From assembly GCA_046596415.1 (NCBI GenBank), contig JBKJML010000060.1, forward strand, positions 1 through 5,825: 5,825 bases of DNA, written 5' to 3'. Origin of the DNA: JBKJML01 sp046596415. Lineage in GTDB: Bacteria; Actinomycetota; Thermoleophilia; Gaiellales; Gaiellaceae. Under the pieces are notes generated by a model. It had not been told where the DNA came from. It ran no database searches and saw only the letters and a program-made list of their open reading frames with translations. Made by a program: the position numbers and the translations under genes. This document shows positions 5,745 to 5,825 of the stretch, piece by piece. Positions within the stretch are counted from its first letter, which is position 1. Each line of letters opens with the position of its first letter.

Positions 5745-5825
5745 TCCGGCATCCCCTGGATTCTCCCACCCAGGACGTGCCAGTGCAGGTGGAAGACGGT
5801 TTGACCGCCGCCCGGGCCGACGTTC
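5741..5825 (-). CDS. HIT (histidine triad) family protein, C-terminal 27 residues (runs off right edge)
   Basis: The minus strand at the right edge encodes NVGPGGGQTVFHLHWHVLGG and a short tail ending MPE, stopping at TGA 5741-5743. The HLHWH sequence is the histidine triad (H-x-H-x-H) of HINT/HIT nucleotide hydrolases, which cleave adenosine phosphoramidates and similar nucleotides, and the GQTVFHLH lead-in is typical of the bacterial HINT branch. Only the catalytic C-terminal end is present, so total length and start are unknown. The stop overlaps the YqeY ATG by four bases (ATGA), which makes this the upstream member of the cluster. Confidence 0.9.
   Translation of the reverse strand, partial: NVGPGGGQTVFHLHWHVLGGRIQGMPE
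5753..5757 (-). promoter_or_regulatory. Shine-Dalgarno (AGGGG) for yqeY-like gene
   Basis: AGGGG on the minus strand lies 8 bases before the ATG at 5744, inside the end of the HIT gene. It is the only clear, well-spaced ribosome binding site in the window; the other internal genes rely on overlaps or lack one. Confidence 0.65.

Noticed and set aside
4347..5804. A 485-codon plus-strand open frame opposite phoH and yqeY
   Set aside because: It lies wholly antisense to well-supported genes, is dominated by Arg, Asp, Glu, Leu and Val as expected from GC-rich mirror frames, and shows no family motif.

Overview
The window is GC-rich bacterial chromosomal DNA that reads as an ordinary core-genome neighbourhood. 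All convincing genes lie on the minus strand, so transcription runs from high to low coordinates. The high GC, GTG and TTG starts, the order ybeY-dgk-cdd-era, and two start codons placed as in leaderless transcripts fit an actinobacterium, possibly of the Thermoleophilia type. That placement is an inference from style and gene order, not a database match.

Right-hand block (5825 down to 1996): a compact cluster of seven genes. It holds the C-terminus of a HIT-family nucleotide hydrolase, a GatB/YqeY-domain protein, a PhoH-like ATPase, the rRNA-maturation endonuclease YbeY, a membrane protein fusing an undecaprenol/diacylglycerol-kinase-like domain to a PAP2 phosphatase domain, a cytidine deaminase, and the ribosome-assembly GTPase Era. 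Five of the six junctions are start/stop overlaps of 1 or 4 bases. The exception is YqeY/PhoH, a 24-base gap holding a TACACT hexamer exactly 6 bases before a GTG. YbeY and Era act on 16S rRNA and the small subunit, PhoH is a recurrent partner of YbeY, the kinase/PAP2 protein probably serves the lipid carrier of wall synthesis, and Cdd salvages pyrimidines.

Middle (1995 down to 1748): a 248-base gap. It contains a perfect 11-bp inverted repeat around the era stop codon, a plus-strand protein tail with no usable start that looks like a gene remnant, and a TACACT hexamer exactly 6 bases before the deoC ATG.

Left-hand block (1747 down to 1): deoC, a long deoxyribose-phosphate aldolase resembling the animal enzyme, overlaps by 8 bases an aldehyde dehydrogenase that probably starts at TTG and runs off the left edge. 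Together they suggest a deoxynucleoside catabolic pair: DeoC cleaves deoxyribose-5-phosphate to glyceraldehyde-3-phosphate and acetaldehyde, and the dehydrogenase could oxidise the acetaldehyde.

I found no mobile element, CRISPR array, tRNA or rRNA, and no clearly new system. The points most worth a second look are the paired TACACT start contexts, the altered motifs in the kinase/PAP2 fusion, the DLPG G3 motif in Era, and the plus-strand remnant.
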